This document shows positions 32,448 to 43,590 of a DNA stretch of 64,000 nucleotides, one piece after another (position 1 is the first letter of the stretch; each line of letters begins with the position of its first letter). This DNA comes from Hysterangium stoloniferum. Its lineage: Eukaryota; Basidiomycota; Agaricomycetes; Hysterangiales; Hysterangiaceae. The DNA is taken from the NCBI GenBank assembly GCA_015178975.1, contig WHVD01000002.1, positions 62,001 to 126,000 on the forward strand, read 5' to 3'. The translations under genes were made by a program, and so were the position numbers. The notes under the pieces are model-generated. The model saw only the letters and a list, made by a program, of their open reading frames with translations. It did not search any database and was not told the origin of the DNA.

Positions 32448-33379
32448 TGTACCTTCCAATTGAGGCTCCAAGTTCATTTCCCATTTCTTCCAGGCCCTCA
32501 TAAAAAGCCTCGACATGAAATTACACTTCATCTCGGGATATCATCTGGAAGGTGATGGACAAATGGAATGTGTCAACCAAACCCTGGAACAATATCTCCA
32601 CATCTATTGCAACTACCAACAGGACAACTGGAAATCCCTTCTTCTGCTTGCGGAATTCGCCTACAATAACTCTCTGAACACAACTGCCGGCATCTCTCCC
32701 TTTTTTGCCAATAAAGGCTATAATCCGAATCTCACAGTACATTCTGAATGAGATCTGGTGTCCGCCTGTACTCAAGAATTTATTACCAACCTCAATGAGT
32801 TACATCAAGAACTTCAGAAAGCTATTTCTTCTGCTCAGGAACATTATCAACATTCCACAGACAAAAACAGGATTCCTCCTAACTTTAAAATTGGTGATCA
32901 GGTTTTTGTAAAAGCTCAATTCTTCTGAACTACCTGACCTTCTAAAAAACGTGCTGAGAAATTCTTAGGCCCTTTTGAAATTATAGCACAAGCTGGCTCA
33001 CTTTCCTGGACTCTCCAACTTCCCGATAGTATGCAAGCAGTTCACCCCATTTTCCACGTTTACATGTTAGAGTCTTGTGTTCCTAACAATATCCCAGAAT
33101 GTAATCAACCTCTGCCTCCTCCAGTCATCATTGATTGAGAACCTGAACTTGAAGTTTCCGAGATTTTGGATTCTAAAATTGACAATCACCGATGTACTTG
33201 TAAATTGCTTTATTTGGTCAAATGGGCAGGCTACGAAGGTACTGATGAAGAAACTTCATGAATATTGGTCATGGAACTTGGACATGCTACAGAAATTGTA
33301 ACTGACCTGCATATTCTAGTAAACCCAGACCTTTATCGTCACTCTGACTTTCTTTTCCATTCTCTTTCTATTTTCTGAC
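32448..33379 (+). pseudogene. Gypsy B integrase and chromodomain, copy (i)
   Basis: Starts in the integrase core just before GSKFISHFFQAL and passes through EGDGQMECVNQTLEQYLHIYC, AEFAYNNSLNTTAG and the C-terminal domain with LGPFEIIAQAGSLSW. It ends with the chromodomain CKLLYLVKWAGYEGTDEETS (about 33195-33258). Stops at about 32748, 32926 and 33136 break it. The His/Cys finger and first catalytic Asp are missing because the piece is truncated by Tc1-3. Confidence 0.85.
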
Positions 33380-33418
33380 ACTTCCGATCTGACACTTGTT
33401 CTTCAAAATCATGCAAGT

Positions 33419-33443
33419 TAATATATATATATATATATATATT
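33419..33443. repeat. (AT)n microsatellite
   Basis: About 12 AT dinucleotides between the chromodomain end and the antisense gene end of copy (i). Other B copies lack it. Confidence 0.9.
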
Positions 33444-33453
33444 ATTGCAACTA

Positions 33454-34592
33454 TCATAAAGTTTCCGACACCTCAAATCCTCCTTCCACTTCAACTCCCA
33501 TATTATCATCTGCAACCTCCACACTTTCCACCATATCCTGCACTTAATCATCTTCACTTTCCGGCCCCTTTCCCGACTCCCACCTTTTCTCCACACATTC
33601 TGCCAACAGATCATTTGGCTGGTCCCTTGCCTTATTGGAAAACCTTTCAGAAACTGCAATAATGCCAATGCTGACCATTACTTTCTCCAGGAAATTGTTC
33701 TACCTCCAGAAATTTCGGGTCAAAGACTGGAAACCTTTTTCTTGGATATCATTATGGCACTCCAGAGCATCCTGCATCTTCATCAGTTCTGTCCCGATAA
33801 AACCCAATGCATCCACAGCATCTTTGAGAAGTTCAATGCTGGAACTATCCATATTCGGTACCTCAGCCTCTGCAGTCTTGGCCATTCCCAGATTTTCTGC
33901 ACTGTCAGTTTTCTGAGCCTTCTCACCTTTTGGAGCCCTCTTCATGGTGAGAGTGCACAGAAGTTTGAGTACTGTGCAAGGGTAGCAAGTTCCACCCCAT
34001 TTTACCTTCTGCTTCCAACAAGTCAAGTTCTGAATTGAGCACCAATAACATGGATTATTGTGGACAATTTCCATCTGTTCTGGAGCCTTGACCTTTTGTT
34101 TCTGTTTCAGAAATTAGTCATGTTCTGACCTTATACAGAATCACTTACTTTAGGGCTCAAAGGCCCAGCCTCTCCCTCCACTTCCACTCCACCTCCATGG
34201 CTTTTTGTACGTTAAATTGTTATCAAAAGAAATATGGAACATTGTTTTTTTTGACTTACCTTTCCCTCCCTTATCTCCCTCACTCGCTTTTCCGCCACTT
34301 TGGCATCCACTGCTTTTTCTCTGCTTCTTCCTTCAACTTCCAATCCCCCACCATTTTCTGCAACCACACCTCCTTTTCTGCCTTCACCCACTCCAACTCA
34401 CACTTTTCCACTTCTTCTGCCTCCTTCAATTCCCACATCAACACTTTCTCCTCCTCCTCTTGTTCACTTCAACTCCTCCATCCTCTGTCATTTTCATTGA
34501 AGTTCTTTGACCTTCAAAATTTTTGTGAGTACAGTAATTTTGGCATCTGAATCTTCCGGAGTGGTGGAAAATAACAGTTGATGAATCAACAT
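33454..34592 (-). pseudogene. Antisense Zn2Cys6-like gene of Gypsy B copy (i)
   Basis: Same gene as in B1. ATG at 34592 is preceded by TATAAAAAA about 50 bp upstream (plus strand 34640-34649). The cysteine cluster reads CYWCSIQNLTC, then CYPCTVLKLLC (C-x2-C-x6-C-x10-C-x2-C-x6-C) at about 34050-33960. It is followed by LLKDAVDALGFIGTELMKM and EKGFQSLTRNF helices, then a stop after NFWR at 33700 and an acidic tail in broken frames. A donor GTAAGT and the exon 2 GPLSPK-type motif lie near 34160. Confidence 0.68.
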
Positions 34593-34742
34593 GCAAGTTG
34601 TGGTTAAAGAAACAAAATCATTAATTCGAATATTTAAAATTTTTTATACTCAGACCAGCAGCTGAAACTTTCAATTCCAGAATTGCATAAATTTCACAAC
34701 ACATAATGATCAACCGTCACTTCAATGCTCAGTACCTAATTG

Positions 34743-34916
34743 TGAAGATCTGTTCCTGGAAACTCTTTGGAGTATTTCCCAGATATTATCTCTGGGTCTG
34801 AACCATCTTCTGGACCAGTATCAAGATTCAGAATCCACTGGAACCTGACCATCATCCCTTCAAGGCAAATCCCATTCTGGTATTCTGCCCTCATTTAGAC
34901 ACCTCCTGTTATGACC
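34743..34916. other. Unassigned segment before LTR G
   Basis: B-family similarity stops at CAGTACCTAATTG (34742). The next 174 bp match nothing else in the window. It may be the 3' internal end of the element that owned LTR G. Confidence 0.4.
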
Positions 34917-35375
34917 CAGAACTCATCAGACTCTGCCCTTCAGTAGTTGACTTCTACACATGTTCTGTGGTCATTTCCTTGCCCAGACTCCCAGTCAGAC
35001 CCCTGGTCAGACTTCCATAGCCATGTACTTAGTCTTCAGTTTTAATCTTGAATTAGTTTGTATCTCTTCTGTCTTTCTGTACACTCAACCTTCAGAATTC
35101 TCTGGACTCTGGATATCCGGAACTCCCGGAACTTCCGAGTATCTGTAAACATTCCGACATATATTCATCCTCTGAAACATGGACACCCGAGTGAGTGCAC
35201 GAGGGTGCAGCACATAAGCTGAAGCCAAGTCCATCTGTACTCTGGTAATATTCTGATACTCCCATTACTAATCCCCAGAAACTCCCGGACTAATTCTCCA
35301 AAACTCCATGGACATATTTCCAGGAAGTGTCTGGAGTATCCCTGGAAAATCTGCCCTGAGATCTGGAACTTAACA
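34917..35375 (+). mobile_element. LTR-like copy, family G2
   Basis: 459 bp, TGTTATGACCCAGAAC to CTGGAACTTAACA, with the leader motif at 35203-35232. No target duplication is found (CCTCC against CTAAT), so a rearrangement is likely. It is followed directly by a truncated LTR B. Confidence 0.7.
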
Positions 35376-35446
35376 CTAATTACCTCTCATTTGTTTATTA
35401 TATTCCCATTTTGGAATAATGTCTCCCTAATCCATCTTATTGAATT

Positions 35447-36070
35447 TGTTAAGAACTGAAAACTGAATAATGTCGGTAGGTTGACGGGGACCAATCGGAA
35501 GGACTTGGCTTCAGCTTATGTGCTGCACCCTCACAAGTTCCATCAGATGTCCTTAAATTTCAGGCGGGCAGAAAACTTATCCTGTCATATAGTCCTCTTG
35601 GTAAATCACTGATTGGAGGCCAACAGATAGTAGTGGGTCATGGGGTCGGAGACCAAGAATGAGTGAGTGCAAGCAAGGGTGGGAGCGGAACTACTCAGAG
35701 TGGAACTATGAGAGAGGTATACAAGTGTTCTGAGTTGATATTCTGATTGGCCTAATACTACGATACATGAGCAGCATATATATGGAAAACCGGGCGCTTA
35801 TCTGAATGAAAATGGAACAAAGGAAAATACTAATGGAGCAGATGGAACTACATATAAAGTGACATGAAAATGGAGAGCGATAGTCGGAACATTACAAATC
35901 TAGACATAGACTACTACAGGGCGGAAAAGGTGTATGCTGGTTGTGTATAGGATAAAGGGTGGATGGAAATACTAATCAGGAACAATGAAGGTGCTTAATA
36001 GGATTAGTCAGAATACCAATGGTTTGCGAGCGATTGGAGTTTTGTGTGAGGTCCAATCGGGCCTGACGGT
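35447..36070 (-). repeat. 3' LTR of element C, major part
   Basis: TGTTAAGAACTG at the left end. It stops at ACGGT, where B1 is inserted, and resumes at 43426-43449 (GTGCCAAATGC to CATAACA). The leader motif is reversed at 35501-35530. Confidence 0.9.
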
Positions 36071-36615
36071 TGTTACGACCCGTTCCCGGATGTTTTCAAT
36101 ATCCGACTTCCGATCTCCGACCACGGAACATCATAGTTACCATATCATCCACATTCTTCCCTTGTTCTGCATTTGGTAATTTGTCCGTTGACAAGGATTC
36201 ACTCATTTGTTTGTTGTATTCCCGTTTCGGAATATTGTCCCCCTAATATGTCTTATTGTATTTCCGTTTTAAGAACACTTCCATTTCCATCTTATTATGG
36301 TCTTAGTTTGTAGTACAATAACGAGTAGACTTATATTAGTTTCCACGAATTTGTACTTTACCTTAGATCTGATATCAACTTAGCTTCTTATTCCTCCTCC
36401 CATCTTTCTATACGCTCGATATTCGGAACTCTTCGGAACTCTGAATATCCGTATCTTCCATCATAAGCCTTACTTCCGAAATTAAGGACTTTGAGCGTTT
36501 GCGTAGAGGTGCAGCACATAAGCTGAAGCCGGCGTCCTGACCCTATCCAATAGTTCCTGACTTCCCGGTGACTTCCCGATAGTTCCGGAATAAGTTCCCG
36601 ACACAGCACTTAACA
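36071..36615 (+). repeat. 5' LTR of B1
   Basis: TGTTACGACCCG to GCACTTAACA. TTATATTA at 36331-36338 is a TATA-like box; 33 bp further is AGATCTGATAT (36365-36375), the presumed transcript start. The leader motif is at 36507-36537. Confidence 0.93.
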
Positions 36616-36617
36616 GT

Positions 36618-36628
36618 ATATCAGATCT
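36618..36628 (+). promoter_or_regulatory. Self-priming site of B1
   Basis: ATATCAGATCT, two bases after the LTR, is the exact complement of AGATCTGATAT at 36365-36375 in the LTR. This is the layout of Tf1-type self-primed elements, in which the mRNA 5' end folds back to prime minus-strand synthesis. Confidence 0.7.
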
Positions 36629-36649
36629 GAACTCTGCGACTCACTCATC

Positions 36650-37879
36650 ATGGGTCCCAAACACAAAGCTGCTGAAGGACCATACCAACTTCAATCCCCG
36701 TTGCAACTTTACACCTCTCAACCCGAAACCCCATTTCAGCCGACAACATCAGCTTCCGTCGAAGAAGTTACCGAGGAGGTTACCGAGGTAATGAAGGACA
36801 CCAATGTTCCCCACACTTCCGACAATGAAGCAGAAGATCAGCCAGAGACATCGAAAAAGCAATCTTCCGATGAACCGACTGAAATGTTGTTCATCAACTC
36901 CATTGTGAAATTCGCTGACTACTTGAAATCCGCTGAGGATAGTAAAGAATCATCCCGCACCAGAGTCAAAGAACCTGAACCATTTACCAGCAAGGATCTG
37001 AAAAAATTGAAGAATTTCCTTCTCCAATGCTGTTTCAGTTTCCGTGATCGACCTGCTGTATTTAAATCCAACAGTCGAAAAGTCAATTTCACGCTCTCTT
37101 ATCTCAAGGATTCCGCTCAAGATTGGTTCAAACCCAGACTATCTGGAATATCCGACGAGACACCCGTATGGCTCGACGACTGGGACGCTTTTGTGGAAGA
37201 ACTGGAAACTAATTTCGGACCTTACAATCAATCCGGCGAGGCGGAAAATGCATTAATGATGCTCAAGATGAAGGACAACCAACGAGTTTCCGATTATCTC
37301 ATCAAGTTCAATACCCTCGCCACATGATGTGGATGGGATAATTCCGCCCTCAGACACCATTTCTATATGGGACTTCTGTCACACCTTAAAGACGAGATCA
37401 GCAAAGATGGGAAGCCGAAAACTCTCCAACTTATGCAGATCAAAGCTCAAACATCCGATGCCCGTTATTGGGAATGAAAAGCCAAGGTCTCTCGAGAGAA
37501 CCCGATGGAACATTCTCAGAATAACAAGGCGTCGACTAGCAAGTCTTCCGGCAACAACTCAGGCAATAACACCGGCAACTCTGGCACTAATACTGGCAAA
37601 TCAAACTCCGACAGGAAGAAAGACAAGAAATCCAACAAGGAAAAACAGTCAACTTCCGACAAACCTGACATTTCCCATTTGTTGGGTACCGACGGTAAAC
37701 TCACCCCGAAGGAGAAACAACGATGTATGGACAACGACCTCTGCCTTTTCTGCAGGAAAGGCGGACACAAGGTTTCCAACTGTACCGTTAAATCTAGCTC
37801 TTCCAAGGCCTGCACAGCAACTTCCACTACGACTACAACGTCTAAGGAAAAACCTGCCACGGAGTCGAAAAAAGAGTAA
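36650..37879 (+). pseudogene. B1 gag with two in-frame TGA codons
   Basis: One frame from MGPKHKAAEGPYQLQ to KKE-stop, interrupted by TGA at 37325-37327 and near 37476, both at sites where a CGA arginine codon is a likely ancestor. The N-terminal third is acidic and low in hydrophobics. The capsid region has WFKPRLSGISDETPVWLDDW and FGPYNQSGEAENALMML. Next come a Ser/Asn/Gly/Lys-rich linker and a CCHC knuckle CLFCRKGGHKVSNC (about 37741-37783). It forms the nucleocapsid of the element. It ends in an A6 run just before the stop (37868-37873), with pol in the -1 frame. Confidence 0.88.
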
Positions 37880-40800
37880 GCAACCCTCCGGAATCTGCAC
37901 GGACAGAGGGTTGCGTTGACTCTCTCCGTGTTTCCGAGGTTATCCGTCTCAACATGTCCGCTCTCTCTAATCCCGATTCATTATTTGTAAAACTCATTTC
38001 TGACTTTCTTGGAAATTTAGTGTTCCGAGCTCTGATAGATTCCGGCTCCACACACTGTTTTGTAGATACCTCCTTTGCCTCGAAACATAATCTGAAACTC
38101 CATTCTGTTCCTGCAATTTCCTTGCATCTGTTTGACAGCACTAGCAATACGGCAATTACCCAAGCCTGCGACATGTCTATCCAGTTCCCTTGTGGAACAT
38201 CCCAGATGGTTACTTTTTTCGTAACACAGTTGGACTCTAGCTGTTCGGTAGTTCTTGGATACAACTGGCTCACCCAATATAATCCGTTGATTGACTGGGT
38301 ATTGGGCAGTATTAATTTCCGAATTCCCGACACTTCGGTTCCTCCTGCAGCATCTTTTCCGGCCAACGCCTTTTCGGCATCAACAGCATCTCCGGCTTCT
38401 ACCGAAACCTCCATGCCTCCAAAAATCTCTCTCATCAACACTTCGGCATTTGTTAGGGCGAGTAAACTGGATGGTTCGCAGTGTTTTTCGATCAGCTTAA
38501 AAGTTGATGAAGCATCTGGACGTTTTGCGACTCCAGAATTATCCGAGCTAAAAGCCGACCTGGAAGAAGTTCCCGAAAAATACCATGATTTCGCAGACAT
38601 TTTCAGTAAGCAAAAAGCTGACAGGCTTGCACCACATAGGCCCTACGACTTAAAAATTGATATTGAGCCCGGTTCAAACCCTCCGTTAGGACCTATTTAC
38701 CCATTATCCCAATTGGAACTTTCATCTATTCGGGAGTTCCTGGATGAACATCTGTCGATAGGTTTTATCCGTCCCTCAAAGTCTCCGTATGGAGCACCCA
38801 TCCTTTTCGTCAGAAAGAAGGATGGCTCTCTTCAACTCTGTGTCGATTTCAGAGGATTAAATTCCATCACACGGAAAGATAAGTATCCACTTCCACTCAT
38901 TACCGATTTACTCGACACCCCACAGAAAGCTCGGATCTACACCAAAATAGACCTCAAACACGCCTATCATTTGGTCCAAATTGCCGAGGGTGATGAATGG
39001 AAAACTGCTTTTCGGACTTGCTATGGATCCTTTGAATGGTTGGTTATGCCGTTCGGCTGTACCAATGCCCCTTCCGCTTTTCAACGTTTTGTTAATGATA
39101 TATTTTCCGACATGCTTGACGTATGGGTTATAGTCTATTTGGACGACATTTTGGTATTTTCCGAGGTTCCCGCTCTCCACGATGAACAGGTCCATGAGGT
39201 CTTCCGAAGACTCCATAAAAACGGTCTTTTCACCAACAGTAAAAAATGCTACTTTGACATGGATTCTATTGAATACTTAGGTTTCATTATCGGGCCTGAT
39301 GGTCTCCGTATGGATGAAACCAAGGTTCAAGTTGTCCGTGATTGGCCCGAACCACAGAAAGTCAAGGATATTCAGTCATTTTTAGGTTTTGCCAACTTTT
39401 ACCATCATTTTATTCGGAACTACTCGGACATTACAGTACCGCTCACTCATCTTACCCGTAAAACTCAACCATGGCTCTTTGACGACAAATGCCACTCCGC
39501 CTTCCAGACTTTAAAAAATGCTTTTACTTCGGCCCTGATTCTTTCCCATTGGAAACCTGATGTTCCAATTATTGTGGAAACCGATGCTTCCGATTATGCA
39601 ATTGCCACGATTCTTTCCATTCAAGATTCCGACGGTGAAATTCATCCAGTCGCATTTCTTTCTCGGACACTGAAAGTGTCCGAACTCAACTACGATGTTC
39701 ATGATAAGGAACTTTTGGCAATTTTTGAAGCTTTCAAACATTGGTGCCATTATCTCGAAGGTTCCGCAACTCCCGTTGACGTTGTTACCAATCACAAAAA
39801 TCTTGAATATTTTTCCACCACTAAACTTTTAACCTGCCAGCAGGCCCGCTGGTCCGAATTCCTTTCTGCTTTCAACATGATTATCCGTTTCCAACCCGGA
39901 TGTCTTGGTGGAAAACCAGATGCCATGACTTGACGATGGGATGTCTATCCTAAAGAGGGGGAAAGTAACTATGCCATTGTTAATCCACATAACTTAAAAC
40001 CAGTTTTTACAATGCAACAACTTTCCGCATCTATCCGAGCAATTTCCCTCTACTATCCAATTATGCGTAGTGTCATGATTATGGACATTGGGCAATTACA
40101 TCAAGATATCCTTTCCACACTCACTTCCGATCCAGCTCTCAAGCCACACCTAGAAGTTCCTGACAATCCGGACCAACCCCGATGGTCACAAGACTCTTGA
40201 GGTTTTATCCGTCTCGATGGACATATCTACGTTCCAGATTCCAACAATCTCCGACTCCGCGTACTTCAGTATAAACACGATCATCCAATCTCCGGACATT
40301 ATGGCATTAACAATACTCTCGGTTTGATCCGTAGAGAATACACTTGGCCCAGCCTCCGAGATTTCGTAACCCAGTTCTAAAAACCCTGGAACTCAATTTC
40401 CATGGATTTTATCGAACAACTCCCGACTTCCGAAGGCTTTACATCCATTCTAGTTGTTGTGGATCGATTCTCGAAACAAGGCATTTTCATACCCACTCAT
40501 GATACCATCACGTCCTTATAATTAGCGGAACTTTTCATTATTCACGTATTTTCCAAACACGGAGTTCCATCTCACGTAACTTCCGATCGAGGCTCCAAGT
40601 TCATCTCCCATTTTTTCCAGGCCCTCGGAAAAGCCCTTGACATGAAACTACACTTCACCTTGGGATATCACCTGGAAGGTGATGGACAAATGGAAAGCGT
40701 AAATCAAACATTGGAACAATACCTCCACATCTATTGCAATTATCAACAGGACAACTGGAAATCCCTTCTCCCGATCGCGGAATTCACCTACAATAACTCT

Positions 40801-41483
40801 CCGAATGCAACTACCGGTGTATCTCCTTTCTTCGCCAACAAAGGCTATAATCCGAATCTCACTGTACATTCTGAACAAGATTTGGCTTCCATCTGTGCTC
40901 AAGAATTTATTACTGACCTCGACGAATTACATCAAGAACTTCGGAAAGCTATTTCTTCTGCACAGGAATATTATCAACGTTCTGCAGACAAAAACAGGAT
41001 CCCACCTCCTAATTTTAAAATCGGTGATCAGGTTTTTGTAAAAGCTCAATTCTTCTGTACTACCTGACCTTCTAAAAAACTTGCTGAGAAATTCTTAGGA
41101 CCTTTTGAAATTATAGCACAAGCCGGTTCACTCTCATGGACTCTCCGACTTTCCAATAGTATGCGAGCAGTTCATCCCGTTTCCACGTTTCCATGTTAGA
41201 ACCCTGTGTTCCTAACAAAATCCCAGAACGTATTCAACCTCCGTCCCCTCTGGTCATCATTGACGGAGAACCCGAATTTGAAGTTTCCGAAAATTTGGAT
41301 TCTAAAATCGACAATCACCGATGTACTTGTAAATTGCTCTATTTAGTCAAATGGGCAGGTTATGAAGGTACTGACAAGGAAACTTCATGGATATTGGCCA
41401 TGTAACTCGGACACGCTATGGAAATTGCTACTGATTTCCACACGGCTTATCCAAGCAAACCCGGACCTTTATCATTACTCTGA
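37880..41483 (+). pseudogene. B1 pol: 659 codons open for pro-RT-RNase H, then broken integrase
   Basis: The open frame 37954-39933 begins [14 protein letters not shown]; the same frame is open back to the end of gag. Protease: [12 protein letters not shown] (about 38032). [41 protein letters not shown] and YLDD (39136-39147). RNase H: VETDASDYAIATI and HDKELLAIFEAFKHW. A TGA at 39931 replaces an Arg codon (MT-RWD). The integrase follows with TILVVVDRF-type and TSDRGSKF motifs, EGDGQMESVNQ, a C-terminal domain and the chromodomain CKLLYLVKWAGYEGTDKETS (about 41325-41385). A deletion at about 40380 removed the C-terminal half of the zinc finger and its linker, and stops occur near 40198, 40378, 40521, 41065 and 41402. 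A typical chromovirus polyprotein. Confidence 0.9.
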
Positions 41484-41579
41484 CCATTTCTGTTTTCTTT
41501 CTGTTCAGTTTTCCGACACTTCCGTTATTTCCGATATCACACTCATTTTGAAATCATACAAGTCAAATTTATTTGCATT

Positions 41580-42691
41580 CTATTTTAAAGTCTCTGACAC
41601 CCCAAATCCACCTTCCATCCTGACTTCCGTCTCATCAGCAATTTCCGCACTTTCCACCATATCCTGCACCTCTTCATCCTCACTCTCTAATATTTCCGGC
41701 CCATTCCCTGACTCCCATCTTTTCTCGACACATTCCACCAACAGATCATTTGGCTGTTCCCTTGCCTTATTGGAAAATCTTTCGGAAACTGCGATAATAC
41801 TGATGCTAACCATTACCTTCTCCAGGAATTCGTTTTGCCTCCGGAAGTTTCGAATCAACAAATGGAAACCTTTTTCCTGGATCTCATTATGGCGATCTAG
41901 TGTATCCCGCATTTTCATAACTTCTGTCCCGATAAAGACTAACACGTCGACTGTGTCCTTGAGGAGCTCCATGCCCGTACTATCCATTTTCGGTACCTCA
42001 GTTTCCGCAGTTTTTGGCCACTCCCGAACCTTCCACGTCGTTAGTTTTCTGAGGCTTCTCACCTTTCGGAACCCTTTTTGAGGAAAGAGTGCATGGAAGT
42101 TTAAGGACCGCGCAGGGATAGCAGGTTCCACCCCATTTTACCTCCTGTTTCCAACATGTCATACTCTGTATGGAACAATGATAACACGGATTTTCATGGA
42201 CCACTTCCATCCGTTCTGGAGCCTTGACCTTTGGCTTCTGTTTCGGAAGTTAATCAAATATCGGCCTTTTGTATATGCACTACTTTAGGACTCGAAGGTC
42301 CAGCTTCTCCCTCTACCTCCACCTCCATGGCTTTTCACTGTACCCAATAGTTATCGGTTGAAACCACGGAATCTACGGATGGCACTTACCTTTCCTTCCC
42401 TTATCTCCTCACATTTCTTCACCGCCTCTGACTCCCGCTGTAACCTTTCCGCCTCTTCCTTCCTTTTCTGAGCCTCCACCTTTGCCCGCTCCAACTCCTG
42501 CTTTTCCGCCTCTTCCGCATCTTTCAACTCCTGCATCAACGCTTTCTCCTCCTCCTCCTGTCGTCGCTTCAACTCCTCCATCTTTCGTTGTTTTTGTTAA
42601 GTTCTGCAACCTTCGACATTTTTTGTAGAACGGCAATTTTGGTATCTGAATCTTCCAGGGTAGTGATGAACAGAGGCCGACGAATTGACAT
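41580..42691 (-). pseudogene. B1 antisense gene: coiled coil, Zn2Cys6-like cluster, acidic tail
   Basis: Ends 97 bp from the pol stop, tail to tail. ATG at 42691 (MSIRRPLFITTLEDSD), then after a 1-base loss the coiled coil MEELKRRQEEEEKALMQELK running to EEIREGK, where a GTAAGT donor lies at 42389. Exon 2 is short (MEVEVEGEAGPSSPK). A second intron runs from GTAGTG to GAAACAG. Exon 3 carries CYHCSIQSMTC, then CYPCAVLKLPC, i.e. C-x2-C-x6-C-x10-C-x2-C-x6-C (about 42187-42095). Helices follow (GMELLKDTVDVLVFIGTEVM, NEFLEKVMVSISIIAV), then the acidic tail ILESEDEEVQDMVESAEIAD. One extra A near 42017 shifts exon 3. The intron 1 acceptor is not certain. The protein is predicted to be nuclear, binding DNA through the zinc cluster; this is inference. 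Confidence 0.75.
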
Positions 42692-42738
42692 ACAAGTTGT
42701 GGATGAAGAAACAAAAACATTAATTCGAATATTTGGAG

Positions 42739-42748
42739 GTTTTTATAC
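42739..42748 (-). promoter_or_regulatory. TATA box of the B1 antisense gene
   Basis: On the minus strand GTATAAAAAC lies about 50 bp before the ATG. The same element stands at the same distance in copy (i) (34640-34649) and copy (ii) (62473-62482). Confidence 0.65.
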
Positions 42749-42875
42749 TCAGAACATCAGCCGAAACTCTCACCTCCAGAATTGCGTAAATTTCACAACA
42801 CATAATAATCAGCCGTCGCTTCAATCGCTCAGTACCTAATTGCCTCTATGGGATTTCAGCCTAACAGGGGGGTAC

Positions 42876-43420
42876 TGTTACGACCCGTTCCCAGATGTTT
42901 TCAATATCCGACTTCCGATCTCCGACCACGGAACATCATAGTTACCGTATCATCCACATTCTTCCCTTGTTCCGCATTTGGTAATTTGTCCGTTGACAAG
43001 TATTCACTCGTTTGTTTGTTGTATTCCCGTTTCGGAATATTGTCCCCCTAATATGTCTTATTGTATTTCCGTTTTAAGAACACTTCCATTTCCATCTTAT
43101 TATGGTCTTAGTTTGTAGTACAATAACGAGTAGACTTATATTAGTTTCCCCAAATTTGTACTTTACCTTAGGTCTGATATCGACTTAGCTTCTTATTCCT
43201 CCTCCCGTCTTTCTGTACGCTCGATATTCGGAACTCTTCGGAACACTGAATATCTGTATCTTCCATGGTAAGCCTTACTTCCGAAATTAAGGACTTTGAG
43301 TGTTTGCATAGAGGCACAGCACATAAGCTGAAGCCGACGTCCTGACCCTATCCAATAGTTCCCGACTTCCCAGTGACTTCCCAATAGTTCCGGAATAAGT
43401 TCCCGACACGGCACTTAACA
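42876..43420 (+). repeat. 3' LTR of B1
   Basis: 545 bp, same length as the 5' LTR. Preceded by the polypurine tract AGGGGGG (about 42866-42872). The leader motif is at 43312-43342. Confidence 0.93.
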
Positions 43421-43544
43421 ACGGTGTGCCAAATGCATGGGTCATAACAGTATCTCCCCATATGGCCGAAGTCCCATGGAGGCTGAGAAATGAAAAATGT
43501 ACACATCAAGCGAGTTAGCCGATGTGTCAAGAAACGAAAAAGCT

Positions 43545-43552
43545 TATATAAG
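43545..43552 (+). promoter_or_regulatory. TATA box of the element C antisense gene
   Basis: TATATAAG lies 40 bp before the ATG at 43591, matching the spacing of the B-family copies though the surrounding sequence differs. Confidence 0.65.
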
Positions 43553-43590
43553 GTTACCAGGGCGTCTTTGTCTCCTATTCTTTATCCACC

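Larger units (their letters stand above)
36071..43420 (+). mobile_element. Gypsy element B1 (chromovirus), best preserved copy
   Basis: 7,350 bp with two 545-bp LTRs that differ at few sites, mostly C/T or G/A. Flanked by ACGGT at 36066-36070 and 43421-43425. Order: LTR, self-priming site, gag, pol, convergent antisense gene, polypurine tract CAGGGGGG, LTR. It is nested in the 3' LTR of element C, so it is the youngest part of that nest. It still has two stops in gag, several in the integrase and small frameshifts, so it is probably not autonomous. Confidence 0.95.

Noticed and set aside
33419-33443. (AT)n run considered as an origin or regulatory element
   Set aside because: Simple microsatellite absent from the other B copies; nothing points to function.
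37516-37860. Minus-strand frame of 114 codons across B1 gag (also at 29999-30313), rich in Leu and Val
   Set aside because: Complement of the Ser/Asn/Lys-rich gag linker; it has no motif and is broken in other copies.
43450-43590. Region before the element C antisense gene considered as a host promoter
   Set aside because: It lies between the 3' LTR and antisense gene of element C, as in the other families, so it belongs to the element.
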